This document shows, piece after piece, positions 42,806-53,033 of a stretch of DNA of 64,000 bases. The notes below the pieces were generated by a model, which did not search any database, had not been told where the DNA came from, and was given only the letters and a program-made list of their open reading frames with translations. Made by a program: the position numbers and the translations under genes. The stretch covers positions 124,001 to 188,000 of the forward strand of contig JAHJPX010000007.1 of assembly GCA_018819515.1 (NCBI GenBank), in the 5' to 3' direction. This DNA comes from Gammaproteobacteria bacterium (GTDB lineage Bacteria > Pseudomonadota > Gammaproteobacteria > Burkholderiales > Rhodocyclaceae). The stretch's first letter is position 1. Each line of letters starts with the position of its first letter.

Positions 42806-44262
42806 ACGAAGAATTCCTGATCAACTTCACGCCGCAGGAAACGCGCGTTGCCCTGCTCCAGCAGGGCATCGTGCAGGAACTGCACATCGAGCGCACCAAT
42901 GGACGCGGCATCGTCGGCAATATCTACCTTGGCCGGGTGGTGCGCGTGCTGCCGGGTATGCAGTCGGCCTTCATCGACATCGGCCTGGAGCGCACGGCGT
43001 TTCTGCATGTCGGCGACATCTGGGGCCAAAAATCCGGCAACGGTCACGACGGGACGCGGCCGATTGAGCGCATCCTCAGCGAAGGACAGCAACTGATGGT
43101 CCAGGTGCTGAAGGATCCGCTCGGTACCAAGGGAGCACGCTTGTCGACGCAGGTTTCGATTGCCGGCCGGCTGCTTGTTTACCTGCCGCAGGAAAAGCAC
43201 ATCGGCATCTCGCAGCGTATCGAGGACGATGCTGCGCGCGAACAGTTGCGCGCCCGCATCCATGCCCTGGTTCCCACCGACGAGGAAGGTGGCTACATCG
43301 CACGGACCATGGCCGAAAGCGCCAGCGATGCGGAACTGGCATCGGACATCGCCTACTTGCGGCGATTGTGGTCGGAAATCCGCTATCGGGGCGAGGATGC
43401 CCTGGCGCCGGTCATGTTGCACCACGACCTGACGCTGGCGCAACGCGTGTTGCGCGACCTGGTTACCCGCGATACCAGCCGGGTGCTGGTCGACTCGCGG
43501 GAGAACTTCCAGAAGCTGTCGAGCTTTGCCCAGGAGTACATGCCGCCACTGGCGCCGCTGCTCGTTCATTACACCGGCGAGCGTCCGCTGTTCGAGCTCA
43601 ATGGTGTCGAGGACGAGATCGACAAGGCGCTGGCGCGGCGCGTCGACCTCAAGTCTGGCGGTTATCTGATCATGGATCAGACCGAGGCGATGACGACCAT
43701 CGACGTCAATACCGGCGGCTTCGTCGGCGTGCGCAATTTCGACGACACCATCTTCAAGACCAACCTGGAAGCGGCGCAGACGATCGCCCGCCAGTTGCGC
43801 CTGCGCAACCTCGGCGGCATCATCATCGTCGACTTCATCGACATGGAGTCCGCCGAGCACCGCAATGCCGTGCTCGCCGAGTTCAACAAGGCGCTGGCGC
43901 GCGACCATACCCGCGTGACGGTCAACGGTTTCACGCAGCTCGGGTTGGTCGAAATGACGCGCAAGCGAACCCGCGAGTCGCTCGCACACGTACTCTGCGA
44001 GCCCTGCCCAACCTGCGGCGGACGAGGTGAAATCAGGACGGCGCGCACGATGGCCTACGAAATCCTGCGCGAGCTGTTGCGCGAGGCCCGTCAGTTCGAC
44101 GCCCGCGAATTCAGGCTGCTAGCCGCGCCCGAGGTCATCGACCTCTTCCTTGACGAGGAATCGCAGGGGATGGCCATGCTCTCCGACTTCATCGGCAAGC
44201 CGGTCTCGCTGCATGCCGAACCTGGCTACACGCAGGAGCAGTTCGACATCGTCCTGCTCTGA
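42802..44262 (+). CDS. rng: Ribonuclease G
   Basis: A 486-residue RNase E/G-family endoribonuclease that trims 16S rRNA 5' ends and decays some mRNAs. The S1 domain is at residues 37-120, the DNase-I-like catalytic part includes MTTIDVNTGGFVG and IIVDFIDME (metal Asp residues), and LCEPCPTCGGRGEIRT is the zinc-link. The length and lack of an RNase E C-terminal scaffold indicate RNase G. Last of the nadD operon. Confidence 0.94.
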   Translation: MNEEFLINFTPQETRVALLQQGIVQELHIERTNGRGIVGNIYLGRVVRVLPGMQSAFIDIGLERTAFLHVGDIWGQKSGNGHDGTRPIERILSEGQQLMVQVLKDPLGTKGARLSTQVSIAGRLLVYLPQEKHIGISQRIEDDAAREQLRARIHALVPTDEEGGYIARTMAESASDAELASDIAYLRRLWSEIRYRGEDALAPVMLHHDLTLAQRVLRDLVTRDTSRVLVDSRENFQKLSSFAQEYMPPLAPLLVHYTGERPLFELNGVEDEIDKALARRVDLKSGGYLIMDQTEAMTTIDVNTGGFVGVRNFDDTIFKTNLEAAQTIARQLRLRNLGGIIIVDFIDMESAEHRNAVLAEFNKALARDHTRVTVNGFTQLGLVEMTRKRTRESLAHVLCEPCPTCGGRGEIRTARTMAYEILRELLREARQFDAREFRLLAAPEVIDLFLDEESQGMAMLSDFIGKPVSLHAEPGYTQEQFDIVLL

Positions 44263-44331
44263 CGGCGCATTGAAATTTGGCGATGGCCGGGGTAAGTTGG
44301 CGCTTCCCCAACCCATAGAAGAGGCTATGCC

Positions 44332-45195
44332 ATGAGCCAACAAGAATTCGACAGTCTCGTTCCCGAGCTGCGGCTGAACCGCCGCGGCTTTCTCGTCACC
44401 TCGCTGGGCGCCGGTTTCGCGCTCGCCACCCAACCGATCATGGCCCAGACGGCAGTCAAGACCGACGCCGAAGGCCTGCTCGCCGGCGAGATTCAGGTGC
44501 CGACGGCCGAAGGGCCGCTGGCGGCATACCGCGCCATGCCGGCCGGCGGCAAGAAGCTGCCGACGGTGCTGGTGGTGCACGAGATCTTCGGCGTACACGA
44601 GTACATCAAGGACGTCTGCCGGCGGCTGGCCAAGGCCGGCTATCTGGCGATCGCTGCCGAGATGTACGCCCGCCACGGCGATGTCTCGAAGATGAGCAAC
44701 ATCCGCGAGATTCTCGACGGGCCGGTCGCGGCGGCGACCGACCCCGAGCACATGGCCGACCTCGACGCCTGCGCGGCGTGGGCGGCAAAGAACGGTGGCG
44801 ATCCGGAGCGTCTTGCCATTACCGGCTTCTGCCGCGGTGGCCGCACGACCTGGCTATACGCCGCGCACAACCAGAAGCTGAAGGCGGCAGTCTCGTGGTA
44901 CGGCCAACTGGATGGCGCGCCGTCGGCCAATCAGCCGCAATGGCCGCTGGATCTGGCAGGCGACATCAAGGTGCCGGTGCTGGGACTCTACGGCGCCAAG
45001 GATCAGGGCATCACGCAAGACGACGTCGTAGCCATGCGTGACGCGCTGAAGAAGGCGGGCAGCAGGTCTGAGCTGCACGTTTATCCCGATGCGGGCCACG
45101 CCTTCCACGCGGACTACCGGCCGACCTATCGCAAGGATGCGGCGGAAGACGGCTGGCAGCGCATGCTGACCTGGTTCAAGGCCAACGGACTCTGA
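44332..45195 (+). CDS. Dienelactone-hydrolase-family protein with Tat signal
   Basis: A 287-residue alpha/beta hydrolase. The N-terminus has the twin-arginine motif LNRRGFLVTSLGAG, so it is likely exported folded. The DLH triad is visible: Cys in GFCRGG, Asp in YGAKDQG, His in DAGHAFHADY. It therefore should hydrolyse a lactone or ester in the periplasm, but the natural substrate is not indicated by the neighbours. Full length; start ATG 44332 with AGAGG 8 bases upstream. Confidence 0.87.
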   Translation: MSQQEFDSLVPELRLNRRGFLVTSLGAGFALATQPIMAQTAVKTDAEGLLAGEIQVPTAEGPLAAYRAMPAGGKKLPTVLVVHEIFGVHEYIKDVCRRLAKAGYLAIAAEMYARHGDVSKMSNIREILDGPVAAATDPEHMADLDACAAWAAKNGGDPERLAITGFCRGGRTTWLYAAHNQKLKAAVSWYGQLDGAPSANQPQWPLDLAGDIKVPVLGLYGAKDQGITQDDVVAMRDALKKAGSRSELHVYPDAGHAFHADYRPTYRKDAAEDGWQRMLTWFKANGL

Positions 45196-45201
45196 ACGAC
45201 G

Positions 45202-45696
45202 ATGGCGGGTCTGGCAATCTCCTCCATTGGCGCCGCCTCAACCCAGGCGACACGGCCAGCGGGCCGCGAGACCGGACAGCTCTCACCCGAACAACAGCGT
45301 GAGGTCGCGCGGCTGAGGGAAATCGACCGTAAAGTGCGCGCCCACGAGGCGGCACACATGGCGGCCGGGGGTGGTCTGGTTACTGGTGGCGCCACTTACA
45401 CCTATGCCTATGGGCCGGATGGCAAGGCCTATGCCGTCGCAGGGGAAGTCGGCATCGATACCTCGGGCGAGGCCGAGCCGGAAGCGAATATCAGCAAAGG
45501 GCAGCGCATCCAGGCGGCGGCACTGGCCCCGGCGGACCCCAGCCCGCAGGACTATCGCGTCGCCAGCGTCGGCGCCCAATTGACGGCCCAAGGGCGCGCG
45601 GAACTCGCGGCCGAACGCCGCCACGCCAGCGAGTTGGCGAAGGCCTATCAGTCGAACGACGAAAGCGTCGGCAGTACCGTCGATGTCTCCGCTTGA
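45202..45696 (+). CDS. SprA-related putative metalloprotease
   Basis: A 164-residue protein. RAHEAAHMAAGG gives an HExxH-like zinc motif (H-E-A-A-H), followed by GGATYTYAYGPDGKAYAVAGEVGIDTS (core AYGPDGKAYAVAGEVG), which is characteristic of the SprA-related family (PF12118). Catalysis is inferred from the motif; the family is poorly characterised. It begins 6 bp after the hydrolase gene. Confidence 0.72.
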   Translation: MAGLAISSIGAASTQATRPAGRETGQLSPEQQREVARLREIDRKVRAHEAAHMAAGGGLVTGGATYTYAYGPDGKAYAVAGEVGIDTSGEAEPEANISKGQRIQAAALAPADPSPQDYRVASVGAQLTAQGRAELAAERRHASELAKAYQSNDESVGSTVDVSA

Positions 45697-45859
45697 CGCT
45701 CATGGCTCCGACAAGCCGCCCAGCATCATGAAATGCGCGGTCCCTACGGCGCCTCCAGTCCGCGAATGGGCCCGTTCCTCCGTCTTCCCCTCGCGGGAAG
45801 GCCACTGACTGGCTCGCTACGCCCGAAATCCCCAGGCGCGCTTCTCGACGTATTTCACG

Positions 45860-46366
45860 CTAGTCGAGATAACGTCGCGCGCCTTCGAAGCGGTGGGCAA
45901 AATAGCCCTCGCGGAGGCTGTCGGTGCGCACCCGCGCCTCGCCTCGGCTGCTCGGGGCGTGAATGAAGCGACCATCGCCGAGATAGATGCCGACATGCGA
46001 GTGGGGCCGGTGCAGGGTGTTGAAAAACACCAGGTCGCCCGGCTTCATGTTCAGCGACGAGACGGCTCGCCCTTTTTTGGCAATACTGGCCGCGGAGCCG
46101 GTCAAGCGGACGCCCGCCGCCCGGTTGAATACGTAGCTGACCATGCCGCTGCAATCGAAGCCGGCATCGGGATTGCGGCCGCCGAAGCGGTATTTGGTAT
46201 CCATCAGGCCCAGCGCGAAAATCACCACGTCGTTCGCGGTTCCCGTGGCGCCGTGCTGGCGTGTCGCCACGGCTGACTTTTCCTCGTCCTCCTCGACGAC
46301 GGCCGCGGGGCCGCCGCAACCCGCCAGAACAAGCAGTATCAACAGGGGAAAGAGTCTGAAAATCAC
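45860..46366 (-). CDS. NlpC/P60 cell-wall peptidase lipoprotein
   Basis: A 168-residue lipoprotein with lipobox VLAGC and an NlpC/P60 domain: catalytic Cys in AGFDCSGMVSYVF, His in HSHVGIYL and the third residue in RFIHAPSS. It is like the MepS/Spr endopeptidases that cleave meso-DAP cross-links during wall growth. A dispersed motif copy encodes part of the linker after the lipobox (EKSAVATRQ, residues about 29-37), a tolerant position. Divergent from gabD. Confidence 0.87.
   Translation of the reverse strand: MIFRLFPLLILLVLAGCGGPAAVVEEDEEKSAVATRQHGATGTANDVVIFALGLMDTKYRFGGRNPDAGFDCSGMVSYVFNRAAGVRLTGSAASIAKKGRAVSSLNMKPGDLVFFNTLHRPHSHVGIYLGDGRFIHAPSSRGEARVRTDSLREGYFAHRFEGARRYLD
46258..46281 (-). 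repeat. Dispersed motif copy in NlpC lipoprotein gene
   Basis: Near-consensus reverse copy (one central change), in the linker-coding region; its AAAAGTCAGCC box starts at 46281 on the minus strand. Confidence 0.88.
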
Positions 46367-46424
46367 CGTTTCATCCTATTCGACTAGACTTGAACCTATT
46401 GGCCCAAACTGGAGAGAAAAGTTC

Positions 46425-47876
46425 ATGCAATTGCGTAATCCCGATCTCCTGCGCAACCGTGCCTTCGTCAACGGCGAATGGATCGGCGGCGACACCACGT
46501 TCCCCGTTGCCGACCCGGCCAGCGGCGAAGTCATCGCTCACGTTTCCGAGTCGGGCACTGCGGAAACACGCCGCGCAATCGAGGCGGCCGACGCGGCCTG
46601 GCCGGCCTGGCGCGCGCTGACGGCGAAGAAGCGCGCGGCCATCCTGCGCGATTGGTTCGACTTGATCCTCGCCAACGCGGACGATCTGGCGCTGCTGATG
46701 ACTCGCGAGCAGGGCAAGCCGCTTGCGGAAGCCCGGGGCGAAATCATCTATGGTGCCAGCTTCGTCGAGTGGTTCGCGGAAGAGGGTAAGCGAATTTACG
46801 GCGATGTCATACCGTCGCCCGCGACCGACAGGCGTCTGCTCGTGCTCAAGCAGCCGATTGGAGTCTGTGCCGCCATCACGCCGTGGAACTTTCCCAGCGC
46901 GATGATTACGCGCAAGGTGGCACCGGCGCTGGCGGCAGGCTGCACCGTCGTCGTCAAGCCCGCCGAACAGACGCCGCTCTCGGCGCTGGCGCTGGCCGAA
47001 CTGACCCGGCGAGCGGGTTTCCCGCCGGGCGTGTTCAATGTCGTTACCGGCTCGGCGGATGCGGCGCCGGTGATCGGCGCGGAACTTACCGCCAACCCGA
47101 TCGTGCGCAAGCTCTCGTTCACGGGTTCGACCGAAGTCGGCCGGATGCTGATGGCGCAATGCGCGCCGACCGTCAAGAAAGTCTCGCTGGAACTCGGCGG
47201 CAACGCACCCTTCATCGTCTTCGACGATGCCGACCTCGACGCCGCCGTCGAGGGCGCGATGACCTCGAAATACCGCAACGCCGGGCAGACCTGCGTCTGC
47301 GCCAACCGACTACTGGTCCAGGATGGCATCTACGACGCTTTCGCCGAACGACTCGCCGACAAGGTGCGCGGCCTCAAGGTCGGTGCCGGCGACGAGGAAG
47401 GCGTCAGCCAGGGGCCGCTGATCGACGACGCAGCGCTGGCCAAGGTCGAAGCACTGGTCGCCGACGCGGTCGCCAAGGGCGCCCGGGTGCTGACCGGCGG
47501 CCAGCGCCACGAACGTGGCGGCACCTTCTACCAGCCGACGGTGCTCGCTAACGTGACTGCCGGCATGCGTTGTGCACGCGAAGAGATCTTTGGGCCCGTC
47601 GCGCCGCTGTTCCGGTTCAAGACGGAGGCCGAGGCGGTAGCGCTGGCCAACGCCACTGAGTACGGGCTGGCCGGGTACTTCTACGCCCGCGACGTGGGGC
47701 GTGTCTGGCGCGTTGCCGAAGCGCTCGAATATGGCATCGTCGGCGTCAATACCGGCATCATTTCGAATGAGGTGGCTCCGTTCGGCGGCATCAAGCAGTC
47801 GGGCATAGGCCGCGAAGGCTCACGTTACGGCATCGACGACTTTCTGGAGATCAAGTACGTTTGTCTGGCGATGTAG
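46425..47876 (+). CDS. gabD: Succinate-semialdehyde dehydrogenase (NADP+)
   Basis: A 483-residue aldehyde dehydrogenase oxidising succinate semialdehyde to succinate. ITPWNFPSAMITRK is the GabD-type N-terminal motif, LELGGNAPF holds the catalytic Glu and NAGQTCVCANR the nucleophilic Cys next to a second Cys as in E. coli GabD. The start at 46425 has GGAGAG nine bases upstream. No gabT-type transaminase is near; the gene stands alone and overlaps the yqjK-like gene on the opposite strand by 26 bp. Confidence 0.92.
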   Translation: MQLRNPDLLRNRAFVNGEWIGGDTTFPVADPASGEVIAHVSESGTAETRRAIEAADAAWPAWRALTAKKRAAILRDWFDLILANADDLALLMTREQGKPLAEARGEIIYGASFVEWFAEEGKRIYGDVIPSPATDRRLLVLKQPIGVCAAITPWNFPSAMITRKVAPALAAGCTVVVKPAEQTPLSALALAELTRRAGFPPGVFNVVTGSADAAPVIGAELTANPIVRKLSFTGSTEVGRMLMAQCAPTVKKVSLELGGNAPFIVFDDADLDAAVEGAMTSKYRNAGQTCVCANRLLVQDGIYDAFAERLADKVRGLKVGAGDEEGVSQGPLIDDAALAKVEALVADAVAKGARVLTGGQRHERGGTFYQPTVLANVTAGMRCAREEIFGPVAPLFRFKTEAEAVALANATEYGLAGYFYARDVGRVWRVAEALEYGIVGVNTGIISNEVAPFGGIKQSGIGREGSRYGIDDFLEIKYVCLAM

Positions 47877-48168
47877 TCCGCAGAAGCATCAGCCAGCGCC
47901 GCCCGTTGCGCCAGAACTGCCAAACCGTCGTGCCGCGCATAAGCCAGCGCCAAGTCAGTTTCGGACGTGCCACGGCGATCGCCAACCCGGCGGACACCAC
48001 CACTTCCGGGTGGTTACGCAACCAGCCATAGCCAGCGTGGATCCTGTCGGTAACCGCCAGGATCGGCGTCAACTCGTTCGCATGGGCGCGCCACTGTCCG
48101 CGTAGCGCCTCCGAGCGGAGTTGCAGGCGCTGCTTCTTCAGCGCCAGTTCGAGCAGCCGGTCGTTCAC
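47851..48168 (-). CDS. YqjK-like small protein
   Basis: A 105-residue basic protein typical of the yqjD-yqjE-yqjK set. It begins with a coiled segment (LLELALKKQRLQLRSEALR) and contains a short hydrophobic stretch near VVVSAGLAIAVARP. Function unknown. It overlaps the YqjE-like gene by 4 bp, and its 3' end overlaps gabD. Confidence 0.7.
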   Translation of the reverse strand: MNDRLLELALKKQRLQLRSEALRGQWRAHANELTPILAVTDRIHAGYGWLRNHPEVVVSAGLAIAVARPKLTWRWLMRGTTVWQFWRNGRRWLMLLRTTSPDKRT

Positions 48169-48563
48169 GGCTTGGCCGCGTCGTCACCCGACAGGGCGGC
48201 GCGATCCCGGGATATCTCCGCCAGGCTGCCGGAAAACAGCCCCGACGGGGTACGCGTCAGCCGCCGAGCCGCCAGCAGGCAGAACAAACCGCCGCCGAGG
48301 AAGAGTGCCGAAAACACGCCCAGTGCCAGCAGCCGGTTGTTGTCCCAAAGCAGCACGGTTACAAAAGCTGCGCTAAATATCGCACCGGCGCCGAGCAGGA
48401 TCACCGCAGCGATGCCATAGACCGCCAAGCCGATAGCGCGAGCCTTCTCCTCCTGGATTTCGACCGCGAACAATTCCAGGCGGACCTGCAACAACTCAAG
48501 GCCGGTCGCCGATAACCCCCGCAGCGACGAGAACAGTCCACCGCGCGGGGCGGATTCAGCCAT
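48165..48563 (-). CDS. YqjE-like phage holin family membrane protein
   Basis: A 132-residue protein with two adjacent TM helices (IGLAVYGIAAVILLGAGAIF and LLALGVFSALFLGGGLFCLL) between charged ends. This is the YqjE/holin-superfamily III-like architecture. The coupled YqjK-like and ElaB-like neighbours support the assignment. The role is unknown; ElaB/YqjD partners bind ribosomes at the membrane in E. coli. Confidence 0.75.
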   Translation of the reverse strand: MAESAPRGGLFSSLRGLSATGLELLQVRLELFAVEIQEEKARAIGLAVYGIAAVILLGAGAIFSAAFVTVLLWDNNRLLALGVFSALFLGGGLFCLLAARRLTRTPSGLFSGSLAEISRDRAALSGDDAAKP

Positions 48564-48566
48564 GGG

Positions 48567-48878
48567 TCAGCGCCGACTGATCAACAGCCCGACAACGAAG
48601 GCGACGCCGGCGGCAATTCCCACCGATCGCCAGGGATTGGTCTGCACGTACTCGTCGGCTACGTGCCCGACTTCCTTGGCTTTGTCGACCATCGCGCCCT
48701 GAGCTTCAGCCAGGCTGGCGCGCGCCTTGACGAGGTTTTCCTGCGCCTTGCCTCGCAGCTCGGTCATCTTGTCGCCGGCCTGGTTGGCGGTGGCGCGCAA
48801 CAACTCCTCCGCATCCGCAACCACGACCTTCATGTCGGCAATCAATCTGTCCCTGTTTACCGTATTTGTTCCACTCAT
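48567..48878 (-). CDS. ElaB/YqjD/DUF883 membrane-anchored protein
   Basis: A 103-residue protein with a long amphipathic helix (LIADMKVVVADAEELLRATA, then KMTELRGKAQENL) and a C-terminal TM anchor SVGIAAGVAFVVGLLISRR. This matches the DUF883 family, in which YqjD and ElaB tether ribosomes to the inner membrane in stationary phase. The start at 48878 (MSGTNTVNRD) is supported by AGGAAG just upstream on the minus strand; the frame extends further without support. Confidence 0.82.
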   Translation of the reverse strand: MSGTNTVNRDRLIADMKVVVADAEELLRATANQAGDKMTELRGKAQENLVKARASLAEAQGAMVDKAKEVGHVADEYVQTNPWRSVGIAAGVAFVVGLLISRR

Positions 48879-48953
48879 GGCTCTTCCTTTCCGGTCATTG
48901 ACTGACTTCAACTACAAATTTACGCCTTTGCCGTCGCCGCGCAATGACATTTG

Positions 48954-49736
48954 TCATAGATTCCAGTCATAGTCGATCGTCAGCGGCGCATGGTCGCTGA
49001 AACGCTGCGCCTTGAATACCGACGCCTGGCGTGCGGTGTCCGCTATCCCCGGCGTCGCGATCTGATAGTCGATACGCCAGCCGACGTTCTTCGCCCAGGC
49101 CTGGCCGCGGTTCGACCACCAGGTGTAGGCATCGCCGGTCGCCTCCGGATGCAGGCGCCGATAGACATCCACCCACTTCTGTTCGTCGAAAACCCGGGAG
49201 AGCCAGGCCCGCTCCTCGGGCAGAAATCCGGAGTTCTTCTGGTTCGACTTCCAGTTCTTGAGGTCGATCTCCTTGTGCGCGATGTTCCAGTCGCCGCAGA
49301 TGACGATTTCCTGTCTTTCCGCGCGCAGTGTCGCGAGGTGTGGAAAGAACAGCTCCATGAAGCGGAATTTCGCCTGCTGCCGCTCCGGCGAACTGGAACC
49401 GGAAGGCAGGTAGAGCGAGATTACCGATAGTTTGCCCCAGTCGGCACGCACGTAGCGCCCCTCGGCGTCGAACTCCTCGTTGCCGATGCCGATGACGACG
49501 TTATCCGGCTCCTCGCGCGCATAGACTCCGACGCCGCTATAGCCTTTCTTTTCGGCGTGGTGAAACCAGCCCCGGAAACCGGGCGGTGCGCGCATCCCGT
49601 CGCTCAGGTCGCCGTCCTGCGCCTTCAGTTCCTGGACGCAAAGGATGTCGGGAATCTCGCCGGCCATCCACCGAAACATGCCCTTCGTCGCCGCCGAGCG
49701 AATACCGTTGAGGTTGAGCGTGGTTATGCGTAGCAT
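48954..49736 (-). CDS. xthA: Exodeoxyribonuclease III
   Basis: A 260-residue AP endonuclease / 3'-5' exonuclease of base-excision repair. TLNLNGIRSA, VQELKAQDGD (metal Glu), GDWNIAHKEID (Asp-Asn pair), RIDYQIAT and SDHAPLTIDYD (catalytic Asp-His) are all present. It is divergent from pyrE with a 32-bp gap. Confidence 0.94.
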   Translation of the reverse strand: MLRITTLNLNGIRSAATKGMFRWMAGEIPDILCVQELKAQDGDLSDGMRAPPGFRGWFHHAEKKGYSGVGVYAREEPDNVVIGIGNEEFDAEGRYVRADWGKLSVISLYLPSGSSSPERQQAKFRFMELFFPHLATLRAERQEIVICGDWNIAHKEIDLKNWKSNQKNSGFLPEERAWLSRVFDEQKWVDVYRRLHPEATGDAYTWWSNRGQAWAKNVGWRIDYQIATPGIADTARQASVFKAQRFSDHAPLTIDYDWNL

Positions 49737-49768
49737 GCAGGGCTGTCGGGAGTTGTCCGAGAAGGAAG

Positions 49769-50407
49769 ATGGATTTTAGTCGCGATTTCATTGCCTTTGC
49801 CTGCGAGCGCGGCGTCCTGCGCTTTGGCGAATTCAAGACCAAGGCCGGCCGCCGGTCGCCGTACTTCTTCAACGCAGGGCTGTTCAACGACGGCGAATCG
49901 CTCGCTCGCCTCGCCGATTTCTACGCCCGCGCCATCCTCGCCTCGGGCCTCGACTTCGACGTGTTGTTCGGCCCGGCCTACAAGGGCATCCCGCTGGCCG
50001 CGGCGACTGCCGTGGCGCTCGCTGGCAAGGGCCGCAACACGCCGTTCGCCTACAACCGCAAGGAAGCCAAGGATCACGGCGAGGGCGGCACTTTGGTCGG
50101 CGCGCCGCTGAACGGACGCGTGCTGATTATCGACGACGTGATTTCGGCGGGCACCTCGGTGCGCGAATCGGTGGAATTGATCCGCGCCGCGGGCGCCACG
50201 CCAGCCGGTGTCGTGATCGCGCTGGACCGACAGGAACGCGGCCAGGGCGAACTTTCCGCCGTTCAGGAAGTCGGTAAAGTCTACGACATGCCGGTCATCT
50301 CGGTGGCCAGCCTGATCGACCTGATCGACTATCTGGGCGGTCATCCCGAACTTGACCAGATACTTCCGGCGGTCAGCCGTTATAGGGAACAATATGGCGT
50401 CATATAG
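49769..50407 (+). CDS. pyrE: Orotate phosphoribosyltransferase
   Basis: A 212-residue enzyme that makes orotidine monophosphate. FKTKAGRRSPYFFNAGLF and FGPAYKGIPLAAATAVAL are typical, YNRKEAKDHGEGG is the flexible loop with catalytic Lys, and VLIIDDVISAGTSVRES is the PRPP-binding motif. The stop overlaps the ATG of the next gene by 14 bp. Confidence 0.95.
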   Translation: MDFSRDFIAFACERGVLRFGEFKTKAGRRSPYFFNAGLFNDGESLARLADFYARAILASGLDFDVLFGPAYKGIPLAAATAVALAGKGRNTPFAYNRKEAKDHGEGGTLVGAPLNGRVLIIDDVISAGTSVRESVELIRAAGATPAGVVIALDRQERGQGELSAVQEVGKVYDMPVISVASLIDLIDYLGGHPELDQILPAVSRYREQYGVI

Positions 50408-51034
50408 GTATCTCCTGCCGCTTGCCCTCGTGCTTGTCACGGTAAGCGCGGAAGCGCGAATCTACTGCTGCAACGACGATCACGGCCGCCGGGTTTGCGG
50501 CGATATCCTGCCGGCGGAATGCCAGAAGCGCGCCTATGACGAACTGAACTCGCAAGGCGTGCTCAAGCAGAAGCACACCGCCCCGTTGACGGCAGAACAA
50601 CGGGCGCAACGCGACGCCGAACTGGCGCGCAAGAAGCTCGCCGAACATGAGGCGGCGGAGCAGGCGCTACGCGATCACGCGTTGCTGGCCAGTTATACCA
50701 GCGTCGCCGACATCGATGCCAAGCGAGAGCGCACGCTTGTCGGCGCACACGCGGAAATCAAGAATGCCGAGGAGCGCCTGGATACGGCGCGGGCACGTTA
50801 CGACATGCTGTCGAATAGCGCGGCGCGCTACAACAACAGCGGCAAGCCCATACCGGACGCACTGAAGGACAATCTCCGCGATAGCGAAGCCAATCTGGTG
50901 GCGCGTCAGGCCGCCTTGAAGGAGAAACAGGAAGAACTGGCCGCGATAAAGGCACACTTCGACCACGACCGGCACCGCTTTCTGGAACTGACCGGAAAGT
51001 TGCGCGCCGAGACGACGCCAGCGGCACCGGCCCG

Positions 51035-51038
<4 letters not shown>
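50394..51038 (+). CDS. DUF4124-like secreted coiled-coil protein
   Basis: A 214-residue protein with signal peptide (LLPLALVLVTVSAEA), a small cysteine-bearing domain IYCCNDDHGRRVCGDILPAEC resembling DUF4124, and a long Ala/Glu/Lys/Arg-rich coiled coil to the end (for example AEIKNAEERLDTARARYDML). Function unknown. It starts inside pyrE, in a different frame, and its stop overlaps gatB on the other strand by 4 bp. Confidence 0.7.
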
Positions 51039-52486
<1,448 letters not shown>

Positions 52487-52495
52487 ATCACGCGC

Positions 52496-53032
52496 TCAGG
52501 AACACTTGCCGGTTTTCGTATTCACCAGAATCGGCCAGACGTAGTCGAAGCTGTTGCCCTGACAGCGATCCTTGCAGCTATTGAAAGCGACCGTGACCTT
52601 GCCTTCCTGTTCCCACATGCGGACGGTGCACGTGCCCTTGTTGGACATCAAAGTGACCGACGGCTCCGTCGCCGTCTGACGGAAGTCCTTGAAATCGAAA
52701 TTGCACTTGCCACGCTTGGGCACGCGGATCTCGGCCGCGAACCTGCTCACTTGCGATTCTTTGACCTGCAGTTCCAGCGTGCCGCCATAACCGGTCGGAT
52801 CGCGGTATGTGCAATTGGTCTTGATCGTGATCGGTGTGGCTGCGATCGGCTTGATCTTGCGGCCGGCGAGACGGCTGTAGGTTTCGGTCGGGGCAGCCGG
52901 AGGCGGTGCGGGCTCGGCCGCCTCTGGCGGAGGTGGCGCGGGTTTCGTGGCGACCGGGGGCTCCCTGGTCGCGCAACCGGCCAGAAGAACGACGAGCAGA
53001 CCGGCAAGGGCGGCAGTATTTCGAATGTTCAT
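52496..53032 (-). CDS. Lipoprotein of unknown function
   Basis: A 178-residue lipoprotein with lipobox LLAGC, then a Pro/Ala-rich linker (residues 29-48) and a C-terminal domain with five cysteines (NCTYRDP, RGKCNFDF, KGTCTVRMW, NSCKDRC, TGKCS) likely forming disulfides. I do not recognise the family. It lies inside the gatC-gatA-gatB string, 1 bp after gatA, which is an unusual place for an envelope gene. Confidence 0.65.
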   Translation of the reverse strand: MNIRNTAALAGLLVVLLAGCATREPPVATKPAPPPPEAAEPAPPPAAPTETYSRLAGRKIKPIAATPITIKTNCTYRDPTGYGGTLELQVKESQVSRFAAEIRVPKRGKCNFDFKDFRQTATEPSVTLMSNKGTCTVRMWEQEGKVTVAFNSCKDRCQGNSFDYVWPILVNTKTGKCS

Positions 53033-53033
53033 T

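Noticed and set aside
44281..44310. Terminator after rng
   Set aside because: A weak stem (GGGGTAAG/CTTCCCC) with a bulge and no T-tract.
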